A stretch of 64,000 bases of DNA from Mobiluncus curtisii subsp. curtisii ATCC 35241 (GTDB lineage Bacteria; Actinomycetota; Actinomycetes; Actinomycetales; Actinomycetaceae), in contig NZ_GL385912.1 of assembly GCF_000146285.1 (NCBI RefSeq), positions 701,108-765,107 on the forward strand, read 5' to 3'. The notes under the pieces were generated by a model. It was not told the origin of the DNA and did not search any database. It saw nothing but the letters and a program-made list of their open reading frames with translations. Made by a program: the position numbers and the translations under genes. This document shows, one piece after another, positions 34,071 to 44,793 of this stretch (its first letter is position 1; each line of letters starts with the position of its first letter).

Positions 34071-35920
34071 TATTTTTGCGTCTCCTCGTTGGATAGCGCG
34101 GCGATGAAGGCTTCTTGGGGAACCTCGACTCGCCCGATGGCTTTCATACGTTTCTTGCCGGCCTTTTGTTTTTCCAGCAGTTTGCGTTTCCGGCTGATGT
34201 CACCGCCATAGCACTTGGCAAGCATATCTTTACGCAGCGCCCGAATGTTTTCCCGAGCGATAATGCGGGTGCCGATAGCTGCCTGAATAGGCACCTCGAA
34301 TTGTTGGCGCGGAATGAGTTTACGCAGTTTCGTCGCCATCGCCGTCCCATAACTGTAGGCATTGTCCTTGTGAACAATGGCAGAAAATGCGTCGACCTGT
34401 TCCCCGTTCAGCAAAATGTCCACCCGCACCAGGTCGGCAGGAGCCATCCCATCCAGGTGGTAGTCCAGCGAGGCGTAGCCTTTGGTACGGGACTTTAGCT
34501 GATCAAAGAAGTCGTAAACAATCTCGCCCAACGGTAGGGTGTAGTGCAGTTCCACCCGGTCCGAACTCAAGTACTCCATGTTCTTCATAGTGCCGCGTCG
34601 ATCTTGGCACAGTTCCATGACCGGACCGACAAAGTCCGAGGGGGTCAGAATCGTCGCGGTTACTACTGGCTCGAGGACTTCCTTGACTTTGCCTTCGGGG
34701 AACTCAGAAGGGTTCATGACGTGAGTTTTACTGCCGTCCTCCGACACCACCACGTATTCCACATTCGGGGCGGTAGAAATCAGCACCAGGTCAAACTCGC
34801 GCTCCAGACGCTCGCGGATAATTTCGAGATGCAGCAAGCCCAAGAAACCGCAACGGAAACCTGACCCCAGGGCGGCTGATGATTCCGGTTCGAAAGTCAA
34901 CGACGCATCGTTCAGCTTCAGCTTGTCCAGTGCGTCACGCAACACCGGGAAATCGGTCCCGTCAATCGGATACAGTCCCGAAAACACCATCGGCATCGGG
35001 TCGCGGTAGCCCGGCAAGGGCTCGTCGGCGCCCTTTTCCGCAGCAGTAACGGTATCGCCCACGCGAGATTGGCGCACGTCCTTTACCCCGGTAATGAGGT
35101 AACCGACTTCACCTGCCCCGATTCCTTTCGTAGGAATCGGTTCCGGGCTGATGACCCCGAGTTCCAGCAGCTCGTGGGTGGTGCCGGTGGACATCATGTT
35201 GATTTTTTGACGGGCTGTGAGTGAGCCGTCCATAACACGCACATAGGTCACGACCCCGCGATACGTGTCATAGACCGAATCAAAAATGAGTGCGCGGGTC
35301 GGGGCGTCGGGCTGTCCAGCGGGCGGCGGGACCTGGGAGACGATTTCGTCCAGCAGCGCCTGCACGCCTTCTCCGGTCTTGCCCGAGACTCGCAAGCAGT
35401 CCTCGGGCTGGCACCCGATGAGGTTCGCCAGTTCTTCGGCGTGCTTTTCCGGCATCGCGCCGGGCAGGTCGATTTTGTTGAGCACCGGGATAATGGTCAA
35501 GTCCCCTTCCAAGGCTAGGTAGAGGTTCGCCAGGGTTTGCGCCTCGATGCCTTGGGAGGCGTCCACCAGCAGCACCGCTCCTTCACAAGCCGCCAGGGAA
35601 CGCGAGACTTCATAGGTAAAGTCCACGTGACCAGGGGTGTCAATCATATTTAGGGCATAGGCTTTGTCGCCCACCTGCCAGGGCATCCGCACGGCTTGGG
35701 ATTTAATGGTGATACCGCGTTCGCGTTCAATGTCCATCCGATCCAAGTATTGGGCACGCATCTCGCGTTCCGAGACGACCCCAGTCAGTTGCAACATCCG
35801 ATCCGCCAACGTCGACTTCCCGTGGTCGATGTGGGCAATAATCGAAAAGTTACGAATCAGGGACGGGTCGGTGGCGGCGGGCGCAATCGACTGTAACAGG
35901 GCATCACCAGGAATGGGCAT
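34070..35920 (-). CDS. lepA: Elongation factor 4 (LepA)
   Basis: Ribosomal back-translocase GTPase, 616 aa. G1 [14 protein letters not shown]2 region [11 protein letters not shown]3 DTPGHVDF, G4 NKID, plus EF-G-like domains and the LepA C-terminal domain ending [15 protein letters not shown] 35920 has AAGGAAATCC upstream; the frame is open to 35998 without a better start. First gene of lepA-trmB-hemW; divergent from rpsT. Confidence 0.97.
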   Translation of the reverse strand: MPIPGDALLQSIAPAATDPSLIRNFSIIAHIDHGKSTLADRMLQLTGVVSEREMRAQYLDRMDIERERGITIKSQAVRMPWQVGDKAYALNMIDTPGHVDFTYEVSRSLAACEGAVLLVDASQGIEAQTLANLYLALEGDLTIIPVLNKIDLPGAMPEKHAEELANLIGCQPEDCLRVSGKTGEGVQALLDEIVSQVPPPAGQPDAPTRALIFDSVYDTYRGVVTYVRVMDGSLTARQKINMMSTGTTHELLELGVISPEPIPTKGIGAGEVGYLITGVKDVRQSRVGDTVTAAEKGADEPLPGYRDPMPMVFSGLYPIDGTDFPVLRDALDKLKLNDASLTFEPESSAALGSGFRCGFLGLLHLEIIRERLEREFDLVLISTAPNVEYVVVSEDGSKTHVMNPSEFPEGKVKEVLEPVVTATILTPSDFVGPVMELCQDRRGTMKNMEYLSSDRVELHYTLPLGEIVYDFFDQLKSRTKGYASLDYHLDGMAPADLVRVDILLNGEQVDAFSAIVHKDNAYSYGTAMATKLRKLIPRQQFEVPIQAAIGTRIIARENIRALRKDMLAKCYGGDISRKRKLLEKQKAGKKRMKAIGRVEVPQEAFIAALSNEETQK

Positions 35921-36159
35921 GGATTTCCTTATCTTTCTCGCTAGACATTCCATTTTGTCATTTTTCCCCCGTTTGCCCAATCTATTTCCGGGGGACAATC
36001 ATCACCGCTGCTAATTCCGCGCCGAGTGAGACAAACTGACGGACCAGAGGACCGCGCCCTCCCCTCCTGCTAATTTGCGAATGTGGCATAAATTGACGTA
36101 GGATATTACCTTGTGTGTCGCCAAAACCGGCGAAAATCAATACTTTTGAGGGAAGAAAA

Positions 36160-36423
36160 TTGGCAAATATTAAGTCTCAGATAAAGCGGATTCGCACCAA
36201 CGAAAAGGCGCGCCTGCGTAACCTGTCCGTGCGCTCCGAGCTAAAGACCCTGGTGCGCAAGACCCGCGAGGCTATTGAAGCTGGGGATAAAGCCGCAGCC
36301 GAAGCCAACTTGAAGGTGGCTACCCGTCACCTCGACGTGGCAGCTTCCAAGGGTGTCATCCACAAGAACCAGGCGGCTCAGCGTAAATCTAAGCTCGCCA
36401 CCCGCGTTGCCGCCATGCAGTAA
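36160..36423 (+). CDS. rpsT: 30S ribosomal protein S20
   Basis: 87 aa, exact family length, starting at TTG 36160 with GAGGGAAGAAAA before it: [20 protein letters not shown], then the helical body to [16 protein letters not shown] at 36115 in frame would add 15 foreign residues. Single-gene unit closed by the hairpin at 36445. Confidence 0.97.
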   Translation: MANIKSQIKRIRTNEKARLRNLSVRSELKTLVRKTREAIEAGDKAAAEANLKVATRHLDVAASKGVIHKNQAAQRKSKLATRVAAMQ

Positions 36424-36444
36424 CCGGTTTCTCTAAGCTATTTG

Positions 36445-36476
36445 AAAACGTCCACCTCGGTGGGCGTTTTCCTTTT
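36445..36476 (+). terminator. Intrinsic terminator of rpsT
   Basis: Hairpin AAAACGTCCACC / GGTGGGCGTTTT with a two-base loop, followed by CCTTTT, 21 nt after the rpsT stop. Confidence 0.8.
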
Positions 36477-36791
36477 GCCCACTGACCCTTTAACCCCAAT
36501 GCACTTGCACGAACAACCGATTTCACTTTGCTCCGTGCCGATTCTGCGCAACTGAAATCGCTATAACCTGTAAGTTTAGTAAACCAGGTGTCAGCAAGGA
36601 CGCGTATTCTGGGTTGAAATCGGTCGCTCGTGCAACCACTCCAAAAACCAAGCACCCAGCTGCACTGAAATTCAGAAAATTAATAAAAGCACGCTGACGG
36701 AAACCAGCCCCGCGCCAAAACCGGCATCCAATTCCCCAGGCAGGGGTCATTGATGTTCAGGAGCGGGCAACTGCAACGTAAAGGCTGCCGC
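36477..36791. other. Gene-free stretch
   Basis: Between rpsT and a convergent lipoprotein gene. The open frames here have no start signals or recognisable content; I see no RNA gene or repeat. Confidence 0.5.
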
Positions 36792-37268
36792 TCAGCCTTG
36801 TTCATGGCAAACTACGTACACGGAAGAAGTGTTGCACTGTTTACGCGCTTTGGACACGAATCGCTCTTCGTTGGTAAATCCACCGCCAAGGGAAACCTTC
36901 TTGCCGATTTCCAAAACAGTTCCATCCGGCAGAGTTACAGATTTGTCTGAGATCTGGCTTCCTTTGGGCAATAAAGGCATTATCGCGGGAACCTCGTCAT
37001 CCCCTGCGAGAACCAAACATCCTTGCTCATCAACCTGCAGTGTTCCAGTTACCAAAGCTTCCATACACATATCACTAGACATGTCATTCACGATGGTAAA
37101 GAAGTCCACAGTTGCGCTGGGAGACGGGCTTGCCGGCTGCGTTGTCGGGCTGGCCGTCGAGGCGTCATTTGCGGGCTGTGTGCCGGACCCACCGCAAGCC
37201 GACACACCAAATGCGAGAGCTGTCGCTGCAACTATCCCCGACGCACTATTGCGAATGAACGTGTTCAT
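36792..37268 (-). CDS. Small lipoprotein of unknown function
   Basis: 158 aa. Lipoprotein signal peptide with lipobox FGVSAC followed by GGSG, a Ser/Thr/Pro/Ala-rich linker (about 26-52), and a small domain of about 105 residues with four cysteines (MCMEA, QGCLVL, RKQCNTS, VVCHEQG) that may be disulfide-bonded after export. The core EQGCLVLAGDDEVPAI and LPDGTVLEIGKKVSLGGG is distinctive but unassigned by me. CAGGAGAGATATC precedes the ATG. Divergent from leuS. Confidence 0.75.
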   Translation of the reverse strand: MNTFIRNSASGIVAATALAFGVSACGGSGTQPANDASTASPTTQPASPSPSATVDFFTIVNDMSSDMCMEALVTGTLQVDEQGCLVLAGDDEVPAIMPLLPKGSQISDKSVTLPDGTVLEIGKKVSLGGGFTNEERFVSKARKQCNTSSVYVVCHEQG

Positions 37269-37485
37269 GATATCTCTCCTGGAGTCCGAATAACTGTTGA
37301 GAAAAAACCTAGCTTGCCGGCAATTTTATCAACGTGGATATTTGGTGTAAATGAATCAAATCCGCCGATTACAGCATCGCATGGTCGCCTCGACACCGAT
37401 TTAATACCCTCTGGGTCACTACTTTTTCGCCCGTAGGTCCCCTGGTCTAAACTGGATACGTTGATTGTCGGAAAGAAGAGGAATA

Positions 37486-40407
37486 ATGGCTGAAAACACC
37501 CCGGATACCCCAGACACCCCGCAGTACCGCTACACGGCTCAGATGGCAGGGAATTTGGAAGCAAAATGGCAACGGATTTGGGACGAGACAGGCGCTTTTA
37601 ACGCTGATAACCCCAGCGGTCCCCTGGCTGGTGACCTGGCAAAACGCGAAAAATACTTCATTCTCGACATGTTCCCCTACCCTTCCGGCAAAGGTCTGCA
37701 CGTGGGACACCCGCTGGGCTATATCGCCACCGACGTGGTCGCCCGCTACCAACGCGCCCAGGGCAAGAACGTGCTCTACACCATGGGTTACGACGCATTT
37801 GGTCTGCCCGCCGAACAGTACGCCCTGCAAACCGGCCAGCACCCGGCCATCACCACGCACGACAATATCGCCAACATGAGCAAACAGCTGGCACGCATTG
37901 GCTTGTCCCACGACCGGCGGCGTTCTTTCGCCACGACCGACCCGAACTATTTCAAGTGGACCCAGTGGATTTTCCTGCAAATTTTCAACTCTTGGTTTGA
38001 CCCCGAAGCTCCGCGCCGCGACGGCTCCGGGAAGGGCGCGGCCCGGCCGATTACCACCCTTGTGAAGCAGTATGAGGACGGCACACGCCCCACCCCGGAT
38101 GGACGGGCTTGGACCGAACTTTCCGCGGTGGAACAGGCAGAACTCATTGATGCCGAGCGTTTGGCTTACGTGGCATACGCGCCGGTGAACTGGGCACCGG
38201 GCTTGGGCACGGTGCTGGCTGATGAAGAAGTCACCGCCGAGGGACGTTCCGAACGTGGCAACTTCCCCGTGTTTAAGACGAAACTGCGCCAGTGGATGAT
38301 GCGCATCACCCGCTATGCAGACCGTCTGGATGCCGACCTGACCACGATTGACTGGCCCGATAAGGTCCGCACCATGCAGCACAACTGGATTGGCAAGTCT
38401 TTCGGCGCCACCGTAAACTTCCAGGTCGAAGCCGGTCAAGGGCCGCAGCCGCAGACTTTGCAGGTCTTCACGACCCGGCCCGACACCCTGTTCGGCGCGA
38501 CTTTCATGGTCATTTCCCCGGAACATCCGCTGGTGGGGACCGAGGACTGCGCGGACACGGAACTGCAGGTACCGGACGCTTGGCCGGAGGGGACCCGACC
38601 GGAGTGGACCGGCGGATACGCTACCCCGCGTGAAGCGGTGGCGGCATATCGGGCACAAGCCAGTGCCAAGAGCGACAGCGAACGGACTGCGGAAACCGAC
38701 TTCACCGAAAAGACCGGCGTGTTTACCGGCATTTTCGGGACGAATCCGGTCAATAGTTCCCTGGTGCCGATTTTCGTGGCGGATTACGTGTTGATGGGGT
38801 ACGGCACTGGCGCGATTATGGCTGTGCCCGCTCATGACGAGCGCGATCATGCCTTTGCTCAGAAGTTCAACCTGGACATTATCCAAACTATTTCCGGCCC
38901 GGAAGGTCTCGATGTGCAAGAGGAACCTTGGACCGGCGACGGCGTTATCGAGAACTCTGCCAACAGCGAAATCAGCCTGAACGGGCTGGGCAAGGCTGAG
39001 GCTATCGCGAAAATCAGCGACTGGCTGGCGAAAACCGAGCGGGGCGAAAAGACCGTGACCTACCGTCTGCGTGACTGGCTGTTTTCCCGGCAACGCTACT
39101 GGGGCGAGCCTTTCCCCGTAGTTTACGGCGCTGACGGTCGGGTTCACGCCCTGCCGGAAGAGATGCTGCCCCTGGAGCTGCCCGAAGTGTCGGACTTCCG
39201 GCCCCGGACTTTTGACCCTGATGACGCCCACTCCACCCCGGAGTCCCCGCTGGGGCGCGCTACGGACTGGATGACCGTCGAACTGGACCTGGGCGAAGGC
39301 AAGCAGACCTACACTCGTGACCAAAACACCATGCCGAACTGGGCGGGCTCGTGCTGGTACGAGCTGCGCTACACCGACCCGGACAACCCCACGGCTTTTG
39401 CCAGCACCGACAACGAAGCCTACTGGATGGGTCCGCGCCCCGCAGCGGGCAACCTCAGCGGCGGTACGGATTTGTACGTGGGCGGCGTGGAGCACGCGGT
39501 GCTGCACCTGCTGTACGCGCGTTTTTGGCACAAGGTCCTCTATGACTTGGGATATGTGTCCAGTTCAGAGCCGTTCCATCGCCTGTTTAACCAGGGCATG
39601 ATTGAGGCTTACGCCTATACGGATTCGCGCGGGCAATACGTCCCGGCCGACGAAGTGGAGGGCAGCGAAGAGGACGGCTTTACCTGGCAGGGTCAGCCGG
39701 TCAACCGCGAGTTCGGCAAGATGGGCAAGTCGCTAAAGAACATAGTCACCCCTGATCAGATGTGCGCGGATTACGGCGCGGACACGTTCCGGGTTTACGA
39801 AATGTCGATGGGACCGCTGGATATGTCCCGCCCGTGGGACACTCGCGCGGTGGTCGGTTCCCAGCGTTTCCTGCAGCGACTGTGGCGCAATATCGTCGAT
39901 GAAAACACCGGCACGCTCACCGTTACCGATGACGCCCCGGATTTGGCGACCGCGAAAGTGCTGGCTCGCACCATTCACGATGTCACCGTGGAGTATGACA
40001 ATCTGCGCGTGAACACGGCTATCGCCAAGATGATTGTGCTGAATAATCACCTCACCGGTCTGCCGCAGGTGCCGCGTAAAGCCGCAGAAGCACTGGTCGT
40101 GATGGTCGCCCCCATCGCTCCGCACATTGCGGAGGAACTGTGGGAACGTTTGGGTCACCAGGGCGGAATTGCCCGTGCTACGTTCCCGGTCGTGACCGAT
40201 GAGTCGCTGTTGGCTGCCGAGGAGGTCACTTGCGTGGTGCAGGTGGCGGGCAAGGTGCGCGCGAAAGTCTCGGTAGACCCCGAGATTTCCGAGGCGGATT
40301 TGCAGGCAAAAGTCCTGGCGGAACCGGCGGTGGTGAAGTTGCTGGACGGGCGCGAACCGAAACGGATTATCGTGCGTGCTCCGAAGCTCGTATCCTTGGT
40401 TTTTTAG
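37486..40407 (+). CDS. leuS: Leucyl-tRNA synthetase
   Basis: Class I synthetase charging tRNA-Leu, with CP1 editing domain. 973 aa. HIGH-type motif [16 protein letters not shown]; editing domain with [21 protein letters not shown]; catalytic loop KMGKSLKN in place of KMSKS, a variant also found in other actinobacteria; C-terminal anticodon domain. ATG 37486 follows AGAGGAATA. No T-box is visible in the 217-nt leader (I looked for the T-box sequence and antiterminator). Confidence 0.97.
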   Translation: MAENTPDTPDTPQYRYTAQMAGNLEAKWQRIWDETGAFNADNPSGPLAGDLAKREKYFILDMFPYPSGKGLHVGHPLGYIATDVVARYQRAQGKNVLYTMGYDAFGLPAEQYALQTGQHPAITTHDNIANMSKQLARIGLSHDRRRSFATTDPNYFKWTQWIFLQIFNSWFDPEAPRRDGSGKGAARPITTLVKQYEDGTRPTPDGRAWTELSAVEQAELIDAERLAYVAYAPVNWAPGLGTVLADEEVTAEGRSERGNFPVFKTKLRQWMMRITRYADRLDADLTTIDWPDKVRTMQHNWIGKSFGATVNFQVEAGQGPQPQTLQVFTTRPDTLFGATFMVISPEHPLVGTEDCADTELQVPDAWPEGTRPEWTGGYATPREAVAAYRAQASAKSDSERTAETDFTEKTGVFTGIFGTNPVNSSLVPIFVADYVLMGYGTGAIMAVPAHDERDHAFAQKFNLDIIQTISGPEGLDVQEEPWTGDGVIENSANSEISLNGLGKAEAIAKISDWLAKTERGEKTVTYRLRDWLFSRQRYWGEPFPVVYGADGRVHALPEEMLPLELPEVSDFRPRTFDPDDAHSTPESPLGRATDWMTVELDLGEGKQTYTRDQNTMPNWAGSCWYELRYTDPDNPTAFASTDNEAYWMGPRPAAGNLSGGTDLYVGGVEHAVLHLLYARFWHKVLYDLGYVSSSEPFHRLFNQGMIEAYAYTDSRGQYVPADEVEGSEEDGFTWQGQPVNREFGKMGKSLKNIVTPDQMCADYGADTFRVYEMSMGPLDMSRPWDTRAVVGSQRFLQRLWRNIVDENTGTLTVTDDAPDLATAKVLARTIHDVTVEYDNLRVNTAIAKMIVLNNHLTGLPQVPRKAAEALVVMVAPIAPHIAEELWERLGHQGGIARATFPVVTDESLLAAEEVTCVVQVAGKVRAKVSVDPEISEADLQAKVLAEPAVVKLLDGREPKRIIVRAPKLVSLVF

Positions 40408-40460
40408 GATTTGTCAGTACAAAAAAATCGCTAAATTACGGGATTTCAACGGTTTCGGGC

Positions 40461-40490
40461 TTGCAAAGTTAGGTATGCCTAACTTAGGCT
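40461..40490 (+). promoter_or_regulatory. Leaderless promoter with DtxR-type operator
   Basis: TTGCAA (-35, 40461-40466), 18 bp, TAGGCT (-10, 40485-40490), then the ATG 6 nt later, so the mRNA should start at the ATG. The spacer is filled by AAGTTAGG-TATG-CCTAACTT (40466-40485), a perfect 8-bp inverted repeat; 16 of 19 positions fit the DtxR/IdeR/MntR-type consensus. No Shine-Dalgarno is present, which agrees with leaderless translation. Confidence 0.75.
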
Positions 40491-40496
40491 ATACCC

Positions 40497-41435
40497 ATGA
40501 AGAGAATTAAAAACAAGCAAATTAAAGAAACCTTGACCGTAGCTGCGCTTTTGTGCCTGGGAGCCTCTCTCAGCGGGTGCGGCGGGACCCCCAGCTCCAG
40601 CTCGGATTCAGCCGCACCAGGAAAACCCCTGGTTCTCACCACATTTACCGTGTTGCAGGACATGGCTCAAAACGTTGCCGGAGACCATCTGGAAGTCCGC
40701 TCTATCACCAAACCTGGGGCGGAAATCCACGATTACCAACCCACGCCCTCGGACTTGAAGTCGGCGCAGAAAGCGAAACTGATTTTAAATAACGGGCTGG
40801 ATTTGGAACGCTGGTTCACGAAGTTTACCGCCGATCTGGATGCCAAAAAGGTCAATGTTTCGCAGGGCGTAGAGCCCATTCCGATTACCGAAGGCGACTA
40901 CAAGGGTAAGCCCAATCCCCACGCTTGGATGAGCCCGAAAAACGGCGCCCTCTACGTGAAGAATATGGCAAAAGCCTTCTGCGATTTAGATGCAAAGAAC
41001 TGCTCCGAGTACCAGGAAAATGCCAAACAGTATGGCGCCAAGATTGAAAAAGTCGGCGAGGACATCACTTCCACACTTTCCCAGCTCGACCCGTCACAAC
41101 GTACTTTGGTCAGCTGTGAGGGAGCATTCTCGTATCTGACTCGCGACTATAACCTCAACGAGAAATTCTTGTGGGGCGTAAATGCCGAAGGAGCCCTCAC
41201 TCCCTCTCGCGTAGCGGAAGTGGAAGACTACGTGAAACAAAACCACGTTCCCGCAGTTTTCTGCGAGTCCACCGTGGGAGACAAAATGCGACCCGTTGTG
41301 GAAGCCACAGGGGCGAAATTTGGTGGGGAATTGTATGTTGATTCCTTGTCAGACGCAGATGGAGACGTTCCGACCTATCTGGACCTGTTGCGCTACGACG
41401 CAGATTTGATTACCCGAGGATTGACTCAGAAATGA
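40497..41435 (+). CDS. Metal ABC transporter substrate-binding lipoprotein (Mn/Fe type)
   Basis: 312 aa, cluster A-I (TroA/SitA/PsaA) binding protein. Lipobox SLSGCGG near residue 30. Metal ligands: His in GAEIHDYQPTP, His in NPHAWMSPKNGALYV, Glu in AVFCESTVG and Asp in LYVDSLSDADGDVPTYLDLL. No His-rich loop of the zinc-binding ZnuA type is present, and the pattern is closest to Mn2+/Fe2+ binders. First gene of a three-gene importer under a DtxR-type box. Confidence 0.92.
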   Translation: MKRIKNKQIKETLTVAALLCLGASLSGCGGTPSSSSDSAAPGKPLVLTTFTVLQDMAQNVAGDHLEVRSITKPGAEIHDYQPTPSDLKSAQKAKLILNNGLDLERWFTKFTADLDAKKVNVSQGVEPIPITEGDYKGKPNPHAWMSPKNGALYVKNMAKAFCDLDAKNCSEYQENAKQYGAKIEKVGEDITSTLSQLDPSQRTLVSCEGAFSYLTRDYNLNEKFLWGVNAEGALTPSRVAEVEDYVKQNHVPAVFCESTVGDKMRPVVEATGAKFGGELYVDSLSDADGDVPTYLDLLRYDADLITRGLTQK

Positions 41436-42238
41436 GCGATGCTCTCGACAACCGCATAGAGCCAGGCGGGGCTGAAGCTGAGTCCAGCTCAAATTCAGCC
41501 CCGCCTATATTAGAAGTCTCAGATTTGCATGTTCGTTACGGAGCTAATGTGGCACTGGAGGGTGCCAGTTTAACCGTGTCGCGCGGTCAAATTTGTGGTC
41601 TGGTAGGGATGAACGGATCGGGAAAATCAACGCTGTTCAAATCCATCACCAACAGTGTTTCGTATCAAAAGGGCAGCATTAAAGTTGCCGGAATTGACGC
41701 GAACCAAGCCCGGAAACAACGGCTGATTGGTTATGTTGCCCAAAACGAGGAAATCGATTGGGACTTCCCGGTTAACGTAAACCAAGTCGTCATGATGGGG
41801 CGGTATGGATTTATGGGACCGACCCGTCGTCCCAAATCTGCAGACGTGGCAGCGGTGCAAGCCGCGTTAGAAATGGTTGAATTGCAAGATTTGCAACAGC
41901 GCCAAATTGGGGCGTTGAGCGGCGGTCAAAAGAAAAGGGTATTTATCGCCCGCGCGATTGCCCAAGGTGCCCCGCTCCTGCTCCTCGATGAACCGTTTGC
42001 CGGAGTAGACAAATATTCCGAAACCAATATCGTCGATTTGCTGCGCAAAATCTCGGCAAAAGGCACCACGGTGGTGGTTTCAACCCACGATTTGGCTTCT
42101 TTGGAAAAGCTCTGCGATGAAGTGGTTTTGCTGTATCGCCGCGTAGTTTATCAAGGTGATCCCGCTGGCGCCTTAGACCCGCAGAACCTCGCGAAAGCGT
42201 TTGGATTAAATCCCGCCGCGTCAGGAGGTGGACAGTGA
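41432..42238 (+). CDS. Metal ABC transporter ATP-binding protein
   Basis: 268 aa. Walker A GMNGSGKSTLFKS, signature LSGGQKKRVFIARAIAQ, Walker B LLLLDEPFAGVD, H-loop VSTHDLAS; FMGPTRRPKSAD is typical of manganese/zinc importers. ATG overlaps the binding-protein stop (ATGA). Confidence 0.96.
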   Translation: MSDALDNRIEPGGAEAESSSNSAPPILEVSDLHVRYGANVALEGASLTVSRGQICGLVGMNGSGKSTLFKSITNSVSYQKGSIKVAGIDANQARKQRLIGYVAQNEEIDWDFPVNVNQVVMMGRYGFMGPTRRPKSADVAAVQAALEMVELQDLQQRQIGALSGGQKKRVFIARAIAQGAPLLLLDEPFAGVDKYSETNIVDLLRKISAKGTTVVVSTHDLASLEKLCDEVVLLYRRVVYQGDPAGALDPQNLAKAFGLNPAASGGGQ

Positions 42239-43128
42239 ATTTTTATGAAGCTTTCATCGAAATGTGGACGCAACAGTTTATGCTCCGCGGCATCATCGTC
42301 ACCGGAGTCGCGGCGGCAGTTTGTGCCGTGTTGTCCTGCTGGCTGGTCTTAATTGGCTGGTCACTGTTAGGTGACGCCCTGTCCCACGCAATTCTTCCCG
42401 GAATCGTCGTGTCCTACCTTTTGGGAACGCCCTTCGCAATAGGCGCCCTCGTGGCAGCTTTGCTGGTGGTGGGATTGATTGGCGCAGTGCGGGGGCGCGG
42501 ACGAGTCAAAGAAGACACCGCTATTGGGGTGGTATTCACGACAATGTTTGCCTCCGGTCTGGTCTTAATCAGCCTGTTCCCCAGTCACATTGATTTGCAC
42601 CACATTTTGTTTGGCGACATGCTCGGCATTACCAGAGCCGATATGTGGCAGGTCTTGATATTGAGTCCGCTCGCTCTGGTGCTGTTGTTATACAAAAAAC
42701 GGGATTTGGTGCTGTATGCCTTCGACAAGACTCACGCCCACGCTATCGGCATCTCTACAAGCTGGTTGGCGACTCTGTTGCTGGTAGCTCTGTCTTTGAC
42801 AGTCGTGGTGGCGATGCAGGCAGTGGGCGCAATCCTCATCGTGGCACTGGTGATTACCCCTGGCGCAACCGCCCGGCTGCTCACAAACCGGTTCAACGCT
42901 ATGTTATGGATAGCTCCCTTGCTTTCCGTATCCTGTGTCGTGCTGGGAGCTTATATTTCTTACTGGTTCGATACCGCGTCAGGAGCCACAGTCGTGCTGC
43001 TTGAAGGCGTATTGTTCCTGATCGTTTGGCTGGTGGATTTGCTTCGTCAACAGCGTCTGCAGCGCTATCATGGCGCGCAGTCTGCCGCCCCCGGTCCTGA
43101 CCCGGAACCTCAACAGGTTGCTTCTTGA
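42235..43128 (+). CDS. Metal ABC transporter permease
   Basis: 297 aa, eight or nine hydrophobic segments, ABC-3 (ZnuB/MntB/SitC) family: GWSLLGDALSHAILPGIVVS and GAILIVALVITPGATARLL are the hallmark stretches. Only one permease is present, so it would act as a homodimer. Overlaps the ATPase stop by 4 nt. Last gene of the operon; the regulator gene is not in the window. Confidence 0.95.
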   Translation: MNFYEAFIEMWTQQFMLRGIIVTGVAAAVCAVLSCWLVLIGWSLLGDALSHAILPGIVVSYLLGTPFAIGALVAALLVVGLIGAVRGRGRVKEDTAIGVVFTTMFASGLVLISLFPSHIDLHHILFGDMLGITRADMWQVLILSPLALVLLLYKKRDLVLYAFDKTHAHAIGISTSWLATLLLVALSLTVVVAMQAVGAILIVALVITPGATARLLTNRFNAMLWIAPLLSVSCVVLGAYISYWFDTASGATVVLLEGVLFLIVWLVDLLRQQRLQRYHGAQSAAPGPDPEPQQVAS

Positions 43129-43137
43129 GGCACCCCT

Positions 43138-44613
43138 CTAGGGCAGGCCGAGGTAGCGCAACACTGCCTTGGCACTGCCCTTGTTGAGGTCACCCAGCTG
43201 CGCCAACTGACCCAGCCCTGACCCCAGGACAAACGTATCCCCGGTGGTGGCAGCTCCTTTCAATGGTGGCGCGATGCCTTCCCAAAGGAATTTCCCGTCG
43301 ACCACCCCGTAACTCAGCAGTCCCCCGTTGCCCTCGGTAAACACGGCTTTTGTCGCGTCGGAGGTCAGCGGAGTCCCCGGAGCTTTCAGATTGATGGTGA
43401 CGCCGTCCCCGGTGGTCCAAGTTTTGGCAGCGCAGCCGGGCCAGGACGCACAGGTTTCCCCGCGGTCCGCCAAAAAATACGTCCGATTGGGCATGAGGAC
43501 AGGGATTTTCCCAGATTTTAGAGCTGCCATAGCACTGTCAGTGTCTAGCCGAAGTCCGGCGCGCAGTTGGGTGTGCAAGGCTTGTGCCGCCAGCGCGGGG
43601 CACTTGCCCTCCCCCACTATCGCACCGTCAGAACCGTAGACCTGCCAATCAATCTGCCCGTCGCCCTGCGGATATGCGGACGCGAAAAATCCGGCTTCCA
43701 GCATTGACATCTGTGCGGCAGTACCAAGTTTAGAGGTGTCCAGGGAACCGATTTTCGTATTGATAATCTGAGAATAGCTCCAAGTATTTTGCCGGTTAGA
43801 CCCGTCTTGGTTCGAAGTCGTCACCCCCAGCAGGGTCACTGACCCCCGAGTTTGCACCGATAGGGGCTGGGCAGCCTGCGCATTCGGCACCATGAGCGGG
43901 AATTTTCCTTTCCAGGCAAAGTCTGGCGTGATGTAAACCGCTTGTGCCCCTGCCGAATTTCCCTCTCCAACCGCGATAGGAACCACCAGGAACTGGTCAA
44001 AAATTGCCCCCAACACGTGCTCGCCGGTCGCTAAATTCCAAATGTCATTAGGTAAATCCCCCACCGCAACATTGCCGCTAGGGTCAATCCGCACCACCTT
44101 TTTGGCTTTATCAGATTCACAGGTAATCGAGCTCTGCCACAGTTGTTTCAGGCAATAGTCCAGGGGCAGGTCATCGTAAGTTTTCGACCATTTGGCGGTG
44201 CCGGTGGTTTCGTCTATCAGCGCAATAGCCTGGGTTTGGGCTTTCCCATCAGTGCCCTTGACCAGCACCAGCTGTTCATTTTCTGCCAGTTTAGCCGTCA
44301 CACCGGTAGCGGCATCCTGGGCAGCCAGAGAGTCTTGCGCATCCTGATAGCCCCACACTTGTGCCGTGCGCGGATCTTTCATTTTCGCGGGCATCGCCAG
44401 GGTCCAGGCTTCTTTCAGCGGCGCCACCGTGGTGATTTTTTTCACTTCCGCTTTGTTGCGAATCCGGGCGGTATCACCAAACCACTGCATCGTAGCGGTC
44501 ACCAACACCACCACTGCCAGGACCAAAATAGCTGCGCCAATAATTCGTTCGACCAGGCGAGGCTGGCGCACCGCGGCCGCAGAATTACTTAAATCCGGTT
44601 TCTGTTTTCTCAC
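43138..44613 (-). CDS. Single-pass membrane protein with beta-propeller (PQQ-like) exterior
   Basis: 491 aa. Cytoplasmic tail, one membrane helix (about 25-48), then an extracytoplasmic domain with repeated beta motifs of PQQ-enzyme-like type (ALIDETTGTAKWSKTYDDLP, GVVDGKFLWEGIAPPLKG). Cys pairs (DYCLKQLW/SITCESD, ETCASWPGCA) could be disulfides. I do not recognise an enzyme active site; a scaffold role in the envelope is a guess. Convergent with the metal importer, 9 nt apart. Confidence 0.75.
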   Translation of the reverse strand: MRKQKPDLSNSAAAVRQPRLVERIIGAAILVLAVVVLVTATMQWFGDTARIRNKAEVKKITTVAPLKEAWTLAMPAKMKDPRTAQVWGYQDAQDSLAAQDAATGVTAKLAENEQLVLVKGTDGKAQTQAIALIDETTGTAKWSKTYDDLPLDYCLKQLWQSSITCESDKAKKVVRIDPSGNVAVGDLPNDIWNLATGEHVLGAIFDQFLVVPIAVGEGNSAGAQAVYITPDFAWKGKFPLMVPNAQAAQPLSVQTRGSVTLLGVTTSNQDGSNRQNTWSYSQIINTKIGSLDTSKLGTAAQMSMLEAGFFASAYPQGDGQIDWQVYGSDGAIVGEGKCPALAAQALHTQLRAGLRLDTDSAMAALKSGKIPVLMPNRTYFLADRGETCASWPGCAAKTWTTGDGVTINLKAPGTPLTSDATKAVFTEGNGGLLSYGVVDGKFLWEGIAPPLKGAATTGDTFVLGSGLGQLAQLGDLNKGSAKAVLRYLGLP

Positions 44614-44662
44614 TGCTTTAGTTTATCCCAGCGATAGCAACGAAAAACTACCTTTCGAGATG

Positions 44663-44698
44663 TTTTCCACAAGGGAAGGCAATTCCGGGTTTTCCACA
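44663..44698 (+). promoter_or_regulatory. Two TTTTCCACA boxes upstream of comEA
   Basis: TTTTCCACA at 44663-44671 and 44690-44698, same orientation, 27 bp apart, each one mismatch from the DnaA-box consensus TTATCCACA. They lie in the divergent region between the beta-propeller gene and comEA. Confidence 0.35.
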
Positions 44699-44793
44699 GG
44701 TAAATCTTTTTGGAGTTTTCGCGCCGGCTGGTCGCGATTAGTTTCACAAGGGAGGGTCGCACAGTTCCCGGTGTGACGGAGGAGGCAGCCAGG

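Noticed and set aside
36523..36750. 75-codon open frame between rpsT and the lipoprotein gene
   Set aside because: No ribosome-binding site, no recognisable domain, overlapped by equally good frames on both strands.
37269..37485. T-box riboswitch before leuS
   Set aside because: No T-box core sequence, antiterminator or terminator hairpin could be found.
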